Of a stretch of DNA of 51,247 nucleotides, positions 44,707 to 51,247 are shown in pieces; the first letter of the stretch is position 1; the number at the start of each line of letters is the position of its first letter. The stretch comes from Mycobacterium sp. E3198. GTDB lineage: Bacteria; Actinomycetota; Actinomycetes; Mycobacteriales; Mycobacteriaceae. The notes under the pieces were generated by a model. The model saw nothing but the letters and a program-made list of their open reading frames with translations. It had not been told where the DNA came from and did no database searches. The stretch spans positions 1-51,247 of the forward strand of contig NZ_LZIS01000261.1 of assembly GCF_001667015.1 (NCBI RefSeq), given 5' to 3'. Made by a program: the position numbers and the translations under genes.

Positions 44707-46341
44707 CTAGCTGACCAGGCTGACCGAGGTGGAGCGACGCAGCTTGCCCGACGGCGTCTTCGGGATGGTGCCGGGGCCCAGCACCACGACGTTGCGCGGC
44801 CGCACGTCGACCTCGGCCACCACTTCGTGGGCGACCTGGTGCTCGATGCGGCGCACCTCCACCGGGTCCTGCCAGGCGTTGGACTCGACCGCCACGGCGA
44901 ACGTCTCGCGGGAGTGGCCGGCATCCAGGCGGACCGCGACCGCGCAACCCGGCCGGACCCCCTCGACGCGGCCGGCGGCCCGCTCGATGTCGGTCGGATA
45001 GATGTTGCGGCCCGCCATGATGATCACGTCCTTGACGCGGCCGCAGACCACGACGTGGCCCTCCTCGGTCAGGTAGCCGAGGTCGCCGGTGTCGTACCAG
45101 CCGTGCTCGTCCTGGGCCGGGATGAAGCCGCCCATGGTGAGGTAGCCGGGCGTCAGCGACTCGCCGCGCAGCTCGATGACGCCGACGCCGCGCGCGGGCA
45201 TCACGTTGCCGTTCTCGTCGATGATGCGGGCCTCGAGGTCCTTCAGCAGCGGACCCAGCGTGGCCAGCCGACGGGTGTTGCCCTTGGTGGCGGGCACGGC
45301 CCGGCGCAGGGCCGCCAGCAGGTCGGCGTCGACCTCGTCGACGACGAGCCCGGCGTTGCACTCGGAGAACGAGACGGCCAGCGTCGTCTCGGCCATGCCG
45401 TAGGCCGGCAGGATCGCCGAGGGCCGCAGCCCGAACGGCCTGCCCGCGTCGAGCAGGTCCTCGACGTCGGCGGGTTCGACGGGCTCGGCGCCCGACAGCG
45501 CGAACCGCAGGGTGGACAGGTCGAAATCGCCTGGCTTGGCGTTGCGGCGCAACCGCTTGGCCAGCAGCGCGTAGGCGAAGTTGGGCGCCGCGGTCATGGT
45601 GCCCTTGTACTTGTCGATGAGCTTGGCCCACAGCAGCGTGTCGCGCAGGAAGTCCATCGGCGTGACCTTCACCAGCTCCGCGCCGAAGTACATCGGAATC
45701 GTCAGGAAGCCGACCATGCCCATGTCGTGGAAGCAGGGCAGCCAGCTCACCATGACGTCCTTGTCGACGTCGTACTGGGCGCCGATGAACATGGCCTCGG
45801 CGTTCGAGTAGATGTTGCGGTGGGTGATCTGGACCGCCTTGGGCGATCCGGTCGAACCGGACGTCAGCTGCATCAGCGCCAGGTCGTCCTCGCCGACCTC
45901 GACCGGGTCGATCGGCTCCGACGCCAGCAGGTCGGCGACGGTGAGGACCGTGATGCCCTTCTCCTCGAGGACCGGGATGGCCACCATGAAGGGCTCGGAG
46001 ACGATGACGGCCTTGGCCTCGATCATGCCGATGACGGTCATGGTGTCCTCGGCCCACATCGCCAGGTCGGTGCGCGGCGTGGGCTGGTGCAGCATGGTCA
46101 GGCTGGCGCCGCGCATCCACAGGCCCTGCGCGGTCGGGGCGATCTCCACCGGGAAGCCGGCGAGCACGCCGACGGCGTCGCCGAGACCGATGCCCGCGGC
46201 GGCCAGGCCGCCGGCGATGCGCCGGGCGCGCTCGTGAACCTCGCCCCAGGTGTGCCGGATGGGCGCGTGCGGTTCACCGGTGACCATGCCCGTCGTCACC
46301 GTGCGGGCATTGCGGAACATCTTGTCGGTAAACCTGCTCAC
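44707..46341 (-). CDS. pks16: Pks16-type fatty acyl-AMP ligase / acyl-CoA synthetase
   Basis: This member of the AMP-binding (ANL) superfamily is 544 residues, equal to M. tuberculosis Pks16 (Rv1013) as I recall it and very similar in sequence. Despite the name it has no ketosynthase domain. The ATP loop LTSGSTGSPKAV, the YGMAETT motif, and YDTGDLGYLTEEGHVVVCGRVKD are intact, as is the C-terminal catalytic Lys segment PKTPSGKLRR. It activates an acyl chain as acyl-AMP; the substrate is unknown. The GTG at 46341 has GAGGAGG 6 nt upstream. The frame is open for 30 more codons but lacks support. Confidence 0.93.
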   Translation of the reverse strand: MSRFTDKMFRNARTVTTGMVTGEPHAPIRHTWGEVHERARRIAGGLAAAGIGLGDAVGVLAGFPVEIAPTAQGLWMRGASLTMLHQPTPRTDLAMWAEDTMTVIGMIEAKAVIVSEPFMVAIPVLEEKGITVLTVADLLASEPIDPVEVGEDDLALMQLTSGSTGSPKAVQITHRNIYSNAEAMFIGAQYDVDKDVMVSWLPCFHDMGMVGFLTIPMYFGAELVKVTPMDFLRDTLLWAKLIDKYKGTMTAAPNFAYALLAKRLRRNAKPGDFDLSTLRFALSGAEPVEPADVEDLLDAGRPFGLRPSAILPAYGMAETTLAVSFSECNAGLVVDEVDADLLAALRRAVPATKGNTRRLATLGPLLKDLEARIIDENGNVMPARGVGVIELRGESLTPGYLTMGGFIPAQDEHGWYDTGDLGYLTEEGHVVVCGRVKDVIIMAGRNIYPTDIERAAGRVEGVRPGCAVAVRLDAGHSRETFAVAVESNAWQDPVEVRRIEHQVAHEVVAEVDVRPRNVVVLGPGTIPKTPSGKLRRSTSVSLVS

Positions 46342-46474
46342 AAAAACCTCCTCGGTTCCGGCAATTTCCCCAAGGCCTGGATTCTCATATTCCGCCTGCT
46401 GGCCGCCGCTGGGTAGCAGGCGCGCGAGCACAGTTGGGCGGCGGTTAGGTCTCGAAGCGGTGATGAGCCGACGA

Positions 46475-46497
46475 GTCCGCCGGGATGCCCGGCGGAC
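46475..46497 (-). promoter_or_regulatory. Perfect 10-bp hairpin in the leader of the pks16-type gene
   Basis: GTCCGCCGGG (46475-46484), loop ATG, CCCGGCGGAC (46488-46497) form a perfect stem. It lies about 100 bp downstream of the ispE stop and about 40 nt after the predicted transcription start of the pks16-type gene. It could end the ispE transcript or regulate the leader. Confidence 0.5.
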
Positions 46498-46543
46498 AAC
46501 GGAATCGAGTGGTCGTGCTTAGCGATGCTCGTCACCGGGAGCC

Positions 46544-46572
46544 ATCTTAAACTCCTCTTAAGTAACTGCCAA
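46544..46572 (-). promoter_or_regulatory. Sigma-A-like promoter for the pks16-type gene
   Basis: On the minus strand TTGGCA (46572-46567) and TAAGAT (46549-46544) are separated by 17 bp, close to the consensus. Transcription would start near 46537, giving a leader of about 195 nt before the GTG at 46341. Confidence 0.6.
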
Positions 46573-46597
46573 ACTGTGGCGCGCGGTGAGCGCGAAT

Positions 46598-47548
46598 TCA
46601 CACTTCAGTGGGTGTGGGCACGACGCGGGCGCCCGGCACCGGACCGCTCGCGACGCGGACGGTGCGACAGACGCCCTCGCCCGACAGCCGCGTTCCGACG
46701 TCGACCGCCTCGCCCGCCGAGGTGCACAGGAAGGCGCACGTCGGGCCCGAGCCGGACACGATGCCCGCCAGGGCGCCGGCCTCCACGCCCGCCCGCAAGG
46801 CGTTGCGCAGCGACGGGTTGAGGCTCACCGCGGCCGCTTGCATCTCGTTGCCCAGCAGCGGCGCGAGTTGCTCGGGGTCGCCGGCGGCCAGGGCGGCCAG
46901 CACCGGCCCCGGTTCATCGAGTCGCGGCGGATCCCCGCCGTCCCGGAGCCGGTCCAGCTCGGTGAAGACGTCGGGGGTGAGCAGCTCGCCGTCGGCGAAC
47001 GCCAGCACCCAGTGGAAGCTGTTGCGGGACAGCACGGTGGCCAGCTCCTCGCCACGCCCGGTTCCCAACGCGGTGCCGCCGTGCAGGGCGAACGGCACGT
47101 CGCTGCCCAGCCGCGCGGCGAGCAGGTGCAGGTCCCGGCGCGGCACGTTGAGCTCCCACAGCGAGTTCATCGCGACCAGCACCGCGGCCGCGTCCGCGCT
47201 GCCCCCCGCCATGCCGCCGGCCACCGGAATGGACTTGTCGATCATGATCGAGACGTCGGGCGCCCGGCCGACATGGTCGGCCATCAGCTCGGCCGCCTGC
47301 CAGGCGAGGTTGCGCTCGTCGGTGGGCAACGTGCCGGCGCCCTCGCCGACGAGCTCGAGCGACAGCACGTCGGCGTTGCGGACGGTCACCTCGTCGAGCA
47401 GCGAGACGGCCTGAAACACCGTCGTCAGCTCGTGGTAGCCGTCCTCGCGGCGATCGTCCACCGCCAGGTACAGGTTCACCTTGCCCGGCACGCGGACGGT
47501 GACCGACCCGGTGGGCACCCACTGCGCGGCGGTGTTGCCGTCAGACAC
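46598..47548 (-). CDS. ispE: 4-diphosphocytidyl-2-C-methyl-D-erythritol kinase
   Basis: IspE phosphorylates CDP-ME in the MEP isoprenoid pathway. The 316-residue GHMP kinase has VRVPGKVNLYLAVDDRREDGYHEL at the N-terminus, the ATP loop IPVAGGMAGGSADAAAVL and GIVSGSGPTCAFLC near the C-terminus. The GTG at 47548 is chosen by similarity in length; a frame extension upstream overlaps ksgA. It lies 37 bp after ksgA and completes the rpfB-ksgA-ispE run. Confidence 0.95.
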   Translation of the reverse strand: MSDGNTAAQWVPTGSVTVRVPGKVNLYLAVDDRREDGYHELTTVFQAVSLLDEVTVRNADVLSLELVGEGAGTLPTDERNLAWQAAELMADHVGRAPDVSIMIDKSIPVAGGMAGGSADAAAVLVAMNSLWELNVPRRDLHLLAARLGSDVPFALHGGTALGTGRGEELATVLSRNSFHWVLAFADGELLTPDVFTELDRLRDGGDPPRLDEPGPVLAALAAGDPEQLAPLLGNEMQAAAVSLNPSLRNALRAGVEAGALAGIVSGSGPTCAFLCTSAGEAVDVGTRLSGEGVCRTVRVASGPVPGARVVPTPTEV

Positions 47549-47585
47549 GATCAGCCCCGTCAGCCACGGCAGCAGACTATCGCGG

Positions 47586-48491
47586 TCAGCTCGCCGAAGC
47601 GTGCCCCGAAACGGCCGAACGCCGCAGCAAGCGCACGAAGTCGTCGATGGCCAGCGTCTCACCGCGGCGGGCCGGATCGATGCTGGCGGCCAGCAGCCGA
47701 TTCGCCGATTCGTTGCCCGAGCCGGCCCACGCGGCGAACGCGTTGCGAGACGTCTTGCGCCGCTGCGCGAACGCGATGTCCACCAGCTCGAACACCTGCC
47801 GGCGGAAGGCGTCGTCGGTCGGCCACGGGGACGTCGGGTACCGGTCGATGCGAACCAGGCCGGAATAGACCCGCGGAATCGGCCAGAAGACCGTCGGCGA
47901 AACCGTGCCGCAGCGCCGAACCCGCCCGAAGAAACGAACCTTCACGCTGGGCACGCCGTAGTCCTTTCCGCCGGGCTCGGCGGCCAGCCGCTCGGCGACC
48001 TCGGCCTGCACCATCACCGTGACGACGCGAATCGACGGAAACTCGGCGAGCAGGTGCAGCAGCGCGGGGACGGCGACGTTGTACGGCAGGTTGGCCACCA
48101 CGGCGGTGGGTTCGGCGGACAGCTCGTCGCGGCGCAGGGTCAGCACGTCGCGGTTGCACACCGTCAGCCGGTGGGCCTCACTGTGCGAATGCTCCGCGAT
48201 GGTCTGCGGCAGCCGGCCGGCCAGCACCGGGTCGATTTCCACGGCCGTGACGGTGGCGCCCCGGTCCAGCAGCGCCAGGGTGAGCGAACCGAGGCCGGGA
48301 CCGACCTCCAGGACGTGGTCGGACCGGCCGACGCCGGAGGCCGAAACGACCCGTCGCACGGTGTTGGCGTCGTGGACGAAGTTTTGCCCCAGAGCCTTCC
48401 GTGGCCGAAATTCCAGTTCTTTGGCCAGCCGCCTGACCTCGGTGCGCCCGAGGAGCCGGATGGTCAGCTCGCACCAGCTCTTCCGCTGCAC
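47586..48491 (-). CDS. ksgA: 16S rRNA (adenine1518/1519-N6)-dimethyltransferase
   Basis: KsgA (RsmA) dimethylates two adenines in 16S rRNA helix 45 during 30S maturation. The 301-residue product shows KALGQNFVHD, the SAM loop LEVGPGLGSLT, AVEIDP and NLPYN catalytic motifs. The start is GTG 48491, with LTIRLLGRTEVRRLAKEL close to the M. tuberculosis N-terminus. The start overlaps the end of rpfB by 28 nt, so the genes are translated together. Confidence 0.95.
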   Translation of the reverse strand: MQRKSWCELTIRLLGRTEVRRLAKELEFRPRKALGQNFVHDANTVRRVVSASGVGRSDHVLEVGPGLGSLTLALLDRGATVTAVEIDPVLAGRLPQTIAEHSHSEAHRLTVCNRDVLTLRRDELSAEPTAVVANLPYNVAVPALLHLLAEFPSIRVVTVMVQAEVAERLAAEPGGKDYGVPSVKVRFFGRVRRCGTVSPTVFWPIPRVYSGLVRIDRYPTSPWPTDDAFRRQVFELVDIAFAQRRKTSRNAFAAWAGSGNESANRLLAASIDPARRGETLAIDDFVRLLRRSAVSGHASAS

Positions 48492-49591
48492 ACCGGCCAG
48501 GCACCCCAGCCCTGCCGTTCCCGGGTCACCTCGGCGACGGCGATCTGCTCCTCGCGGGTGGCGAGGTCAGCCCGCGCGGCGAACCGCAGCCCGCCGTTGC
48601 GCTCCCAGGTGCCCTGATCGAACTGCACACCCCCGTAATACCCGTTGCCGGTGTTGATCGCCCAGTTTCCGCCGGCCTCGCAGCCCGCGATGGCGTCCCA
48701 GATGGACCCGTTGCTCACCGGGGGCACGTCGGTGCCGGGCTTGGTGCCCACGCGCACCACGGCCTCGCGGGCCGGCGTGATCACCGTGTTGGCGACCGGC
48801 AGTCGCCCGGTCTCGACACCGTTGACGGTGGCCACCGCGAACGTCACGTCCTGCGTGCCCGGGCTGCCCGGGTCTTCGACGACCTGGCGGCTGATGTTCA
48901 TTCCCGGGTCCTCGATCCGGTGCGCGGGCGGCTGCAGCGGGACCCGCTCGGTGACCCGCTGGATGCGGTTGCGGGTGACCTGGATCTGCATCCCGTCGAC
49001 GATCGGGGTCGCGGCGCCCGGCGTCACCTGGTCGCTCTCCAGCAGCGGCGCGCCGGCGGCGTTCAACAGCGCCGCGACGTTGGGCGCCGGCAGGTGCACG
49101 GTGCGCACCGCGCCGCCGTCGTTGATCTGGACCGTCTTGGCGCTCACGACCGGCAGCGTCATCCCCGCCAGGGGCACCCGGCTACCGCGAGAGGCCGCGG
49201 CCGGCGCGGTGTCGGTCATCGCGAGCTGGGCCAGGGCCTCGTCGACGGTCGACGCCGTCGTCCACACCTGCTTAGCGTCGCGGCCGTCGAGCGAAATCTG
49301 TAGCGGGCGGCTGCGCCGCAACACGATGTTGGCGGCGTCGCGGACCTGCACATCGCCGGCGGGGTAAAGGTCGTCGCGATCGTCGACGTGGTAGCCGTTC
49401 TCGCGGACGATGTCGATCACCCGCGACTTCATGGTCGTCACCCGCATGGCCATTCCGTCCACGGTCAGCGTGACCGTCTTGGACGCGGACACCGCAAGGC
49501 CGCCGGCGCACCCCAGGACCAACAGCAGCGCTCCAACCAGGAGGCGCAATGTGGGCGATGAATTGTGATGAAGTTTTGTCAATACAGTCAA
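48464..49591 (-). CDS. rpfB: Resuscitation-promoting factor RpfB
   Basis: This exported peptidoglycan-cleaving enzyme promotes regrowth from dormancy. The 375-residue product has an N-terminal membrane/signal segment (about 15-35, LLVGALLLVLGCAGG), three DUF348 repeats, a G5 domain (about 210-290) and the Rpf catalytic domain. The catalytic Glu is in AIAGCEAGGNWAINTGNG; a second Cys near the end (PVCSGR) forms the usual disulfide. The frame starts at TTG 49591; a start about 14 codons later would match the M. tuberculosis N-terminus. A 175-bp leader without a gene lies upstream. Confidence 0.95.
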   Translation of the reverse strand: MTVLTKLHHNSSPTLRLLVGALLLVLGCAGGLAVSASKTVTLTVDGMAMRVTTMKSRVIDIVRENGYHVDDRDDLYPAGDVQVRDAANIVLRRSRPLQISLDGRDAKQVWTTASTVDEALAQLAMTDTAPAAASRGSRVPLAGMTLPVVSAKTVQINDGGAVRTVHLPAPNVAALLNAAGAPLLESDQVTPGAATPIVDGMQIQVTRNRIQRVTERVPLQPPAHRIEDPGMNISRQVVEDPGSPGTQDVTFAVATVNGVETGRLPVANTVITPAREAVVRVGTKPGTDVPPVSNGSIWDAIAGCEAGGNWAINTGNGYYGGVQFDQGTWERNGGLRFAARADLATREEQIAVAEVTRERQGWGAWPVCSGRAGAS

Positions 49592-49766
49592 CGCGCGCTA
49601 CCCCGACCTCAGCAACCAGTCACGAACCACTCAGCAAGAAAATGACTACAAACGACAGCGGGGCCGTGGGGCCCCGTCCGTACGATCACAAGACGGTAAC
49701 GAACCGGCCAATGTTGGGCAACTCCGGCGCGACGGTGTTAGGGAAATTACCCGCCGATGGCGCCGG
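49592..49766 (-). ncRNA. rpfB leader with hairpin, candidate RNA switch
   Basis: In M. tuberculosis the rpfB-ksgA-ispE mRNA is reported to carry a leader that acts as an RNA switch. Here the 175-bp space before rpfB is less GC-rich than the genes. It contains a perfect hairpin read on the minus strand: CGGGGCC, loop CCAC, GGCCCCG (49676-49659), followed by a moderately U-rich stretch. That fits a conditional terminator. Ligand and exact RNA ends cannot be seen. Confidence 0.4.
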
Positions 49767-50612
49767 TCACGAGGCCAGCCCGTAAACCCGCCGAGCATTG
49801 CTGGTCGTGATGCGCGCCAAGTCCTCCGGCCGACGCTCCAGCAGTTCAGCGATCGCCCGCACAGTATAGGGAAGGCAGTACGGCTCGTTAACTGCGCCCC
49901 GGTAGGGGTGCGGCGTCAGAAACGGCGCGTCGGTTTCCACCAAAAGCTGCTCCAGCGGTATCAGCGGCACCGCCTCCCGCAGGGCGCGGGCGTTGCGGAA
50001 ACTCACGGTCCCCGACAGGCTCAGCAACCACCCCGCGTCCACGCAGCGGCGGGCCATCGCGGCATCCGAGGAAAAGCAGTGAAAGATCACGACGTCGGGG
50101 GCGCCCTCGGCGGCCAGCACGTCGAGAATCGCGGCGTCGGCCTCCCGGTTGTGGATCATCAGCGGTTTTCCGCACCGCTTGGCCAGGTCGATGTGCCACG
50201 CGAAGGCTTCCCGCTGCACGTCGGGCTCCGCGCAGCCGTCCAGGCGGCCGGGCCAATACAGGTCCATTCCGGTTTCGCCGACGGCCACCACCCGGGGCAG
50301 GGCGACCAGTCGTTCGATCTCGGCGCGGGCCGCGTCGTCCAGCGCGTTCGCGCGGGTCGGATGCAACGCCACGGCGCCGTAGACGCGGGGATCCCAGTCG
50401 ACGGCGCGCGTGACCCAGCGCGCCGAGTCCAGGTCGTCGGCGATCGTGACCACCGCCTCCACCCCGACGGCCGCCGCCCGGTCCACGATGGCCCGCACTC
50501 CCGCGGCGTCGCTCGCGCCGCACGCGTCGAGATGGGTGTGCGCGTCGATCAGGGGCGCCAGCGGTTCGGGCGCCGGCGGCGCCTCGCGTTTACCAGAGCG
50601 GTTGGAGCTCAC
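49767..50612 (-). CDS. tatD: TatD-family metal-dependent deoxyribonuclease
   Basis: This 281-residue TIM-barrel hydrolase has the metal ligands in DAHTHLDACG, GETGMDLYW, MIHNREADAAIL, FHCFSSD and ETDAPFLTPHPYRG, all intact. TatD proteins have 3'-5' exonuclease/DNase activity. The GTG at 50612 gives an N-terminus close to known homologues and lies 24 bp from the divergent metS ATG. The frame stays open to 51182 only because the inverted part of metS happens to be in phase; that extension is not part of TatD. Confidence 0.92.
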   Translation of the reverse strand: MSSNRSGKREAPPAPEPLAPLIDAHTHLDACGASDAAGVRAIVDRAAAVGVEAVVTIADDLDSARWVTRAVDWDPRVYGAVALHPTRANALDDAARAEIERLVALPRVVAVGETGMDLYWPGRLDGCAEPDVQREAFAWHIDLAKRCGKPLMIHNREADAAILDVLAAEGAPDVVIFHCFSSDAAMARRCVDAGWLLSLSGTVSFRNARALREAVPLIPLEQLLVETDAPFLTPHPYRGAVNEPYCLPYTVRAIAELLERRPEDLARITTSNARRVYGLAS

Positions 50613-50798
50613 CGCCACACAATAGGGTGAGTCCCGATGAAGCCCTACTACGTCACCACCGCGATCACGTACCCCAACGCCGCGCCGCACCTGGGGCACG
50701 CGTACGAGTACATCGCCACCGACGCCATCGCGCGGTTCAAGCGGCTCGACGGTTTCGACGTACGCTTCCTGACCGGAACCGACGAGCACGGCCTGAAG

Positions 50799-50814
50799 GT
50801 CGCGCAGGCCGCCG
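50799..50814 (+). repeat. Left 16-bp inverted repeat of the metS inversion
   Basis: GTCGCGCAGGCCGCCG encodes V55-A-Q-A-A59 of MetRS in frame. Its exact reverse complement is at 51230-51245. The MetRS reading frame is normal up to this repeat. Confidence 0.9.
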
Positions 50815-51229
50815 GAGACGAAGCTGACCACCTCGTTGCGCCGCACCTCGGGCGCGATGAAGTCGGGGTTCGCCTCGTAGTGGGCCAGCAGCTTGTCGGT
50901 GTACGCCGACAGCCGAAAGAAGTAGGTCTGTTCCTCGGTCCAGGTCACCGGTGTGCCGGTTTCGACGGCGATCCGCGTCCCGTTCACCACCTCGGTCTCC
51001 GATTCGACGAAGAACCTCTCGTCGCGCACCGAATACCAGCCCTCGTACGTGTCCAGGTAGATGTCGCCGGCGGCGGCCATCCGCCGCCAGATCTCCTTGG
51101 ACGCCTCGTGGTGGTCGGCGTCGGTGGTGCGGATGAACCTGTCGAAGGAGACGTCGAGCCGCTCCTGCAGCCGCTGGAACACGTCGGAGTTGCGGCGGGC
51201 CAGTTCGGCGGTGGGCAGCCCTTCGGCGG

Positions 51230-51245
51230 CGGCGGCCTGCGCGAC
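51230..51245 (+). repeat. Right 16-bp inverted repeat of the metS inversion
   Basis: CGGCGGCCTGCGCGAC is the exact reverse complement of 50799-50814. In frame it reads GGLRD, the sequence expected after VSFVSG in MetRS, so the native order resumes here just before the window ends. Confidence 0.88.
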
Positions 51246-51247
51246 AC

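Larger units (their letters stand above)
50637..51247 (+). pseudogene. metS: Methionyl-tRNA synthetase 5' part, internal segment inverted
   Basis: From ATG 50637 the plus strand encodes MKPYYVTTAITYPNAAPHL and the rest of a normal MetRS N-terminus, including the HLGH signature (residues 18-21) and FLTGTDEHGLKVAQAA to residue 59. From there the plus-strand product is meaningless, although no stop codon occurs up to the window edge. The expected residues about 60-198 (for example FDRFIRTTDADHHEASKEIW and WTEEQTYFFRLSAYTDKLLA) are encoded on the minus strand between 51229 and 50815. At the right end the plus strand returns to GGLRD, the expected continuation. As written the gene cannot make an active synthetase. 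It continues beyond the window. Confidence 0.85.

Noticed and set aside
44707..46431. 30-residue N-terminal extension of the pks16-type protein to 46431
   Set aside because: GTG 46341 has a strong ribosome site and gives exactly the length recalled for M. tuberculosis Pks16.
49767..51182. A 471-residue continuous minus-strand frame joining MetRS-like and TatD sequence
   Set aside because: The first 130 residues are the inverted part of metS and the next about 60 are antisense of the metS start. TatD proper begins at GTG 50612, so this is not a fusion protein.

Overview
The window is high-GC mycobacterial DNA. It carries a PPE protein, mycobacterial lipoproteins (LpqU, LpqT), an mce gene set, RpfB, and a conserved core block whose gene order mirrors M. 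tuberculosis Rv1033c down to Rv1007c (trcR/trcS, kdp, ppx, eno, lpqU, mazG, mfd, TetR, tRNA-Gln, glmU, prsA, lpqT, rplY, pth, pks16, ispE, ksgA, rpfB, tatD, metS). The accessory insertions in that block point to a non-tuberculous, probably slow-growing Mycobacterium such as a member of the M. avium complex. The species is an inference from gene content and remembered protein similarity; no search was run.

Layout. 1-461: start of a PPE gene, cut by the window edge. 1166-11898: one co-directional potassium block, trcRS, a 27-residue membrane micro-ORF, then kdpF-A-B-C-D-E. As I recall the M. tuberculosis locus, kdpFABC there is divergent from kdpDE, so the orientation differs here, and KdpC is about 100 residues longer than usual. 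11899-12441: a 543-bp segment filling the space between the kdpE and ppx stop codons, with inverted 64-68 bp repeats at both ends and a small winged-helix-like ORF. 12442-21344: minus-strand housekeeping genes ppx, DUF501, ftsB-like, eno, lpqU, mazG and mfd. 21409-26523: an accessory insertion (unknown protein plus sulfotransferase on the minus strand; TetR, luciferase-like oxidoreductase and SDR on the plus strand) lying between mfd and its usual TetR neighbour. 27266-33425: tRNA-Gln(UUG), glmU, prsA, arsC-like, lpqT, SDR, rplY, pth.

33431-44619 is the most distinctive accessory region. It holds six overlapping mce genes (mceA to mceF) with no yrbE permease genes in the window. Upstream of them is a three-gene redox operon (FAD oxidoreductase, 7Fe ferredoxin, SDR), and a divergent TetR gene follows. 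The promoter regions of the redox operon and of mceA carry the same two-palindrome element with the same 25-bp period, each placed on a matching -35/-10 promoter. One TetR protein probably controls both operons.

44707-51247: pks16-type acyl-AMP ligase/synthetase, ispE, ksgA, rpfB with a long leader, tatD and divergent metS. In metS the codons for residues about 60-198 are present but inverted, exactly between two 16-bp inverted repeats. This is either a real intragenic inversion in an essential gene or an assembly artefact.
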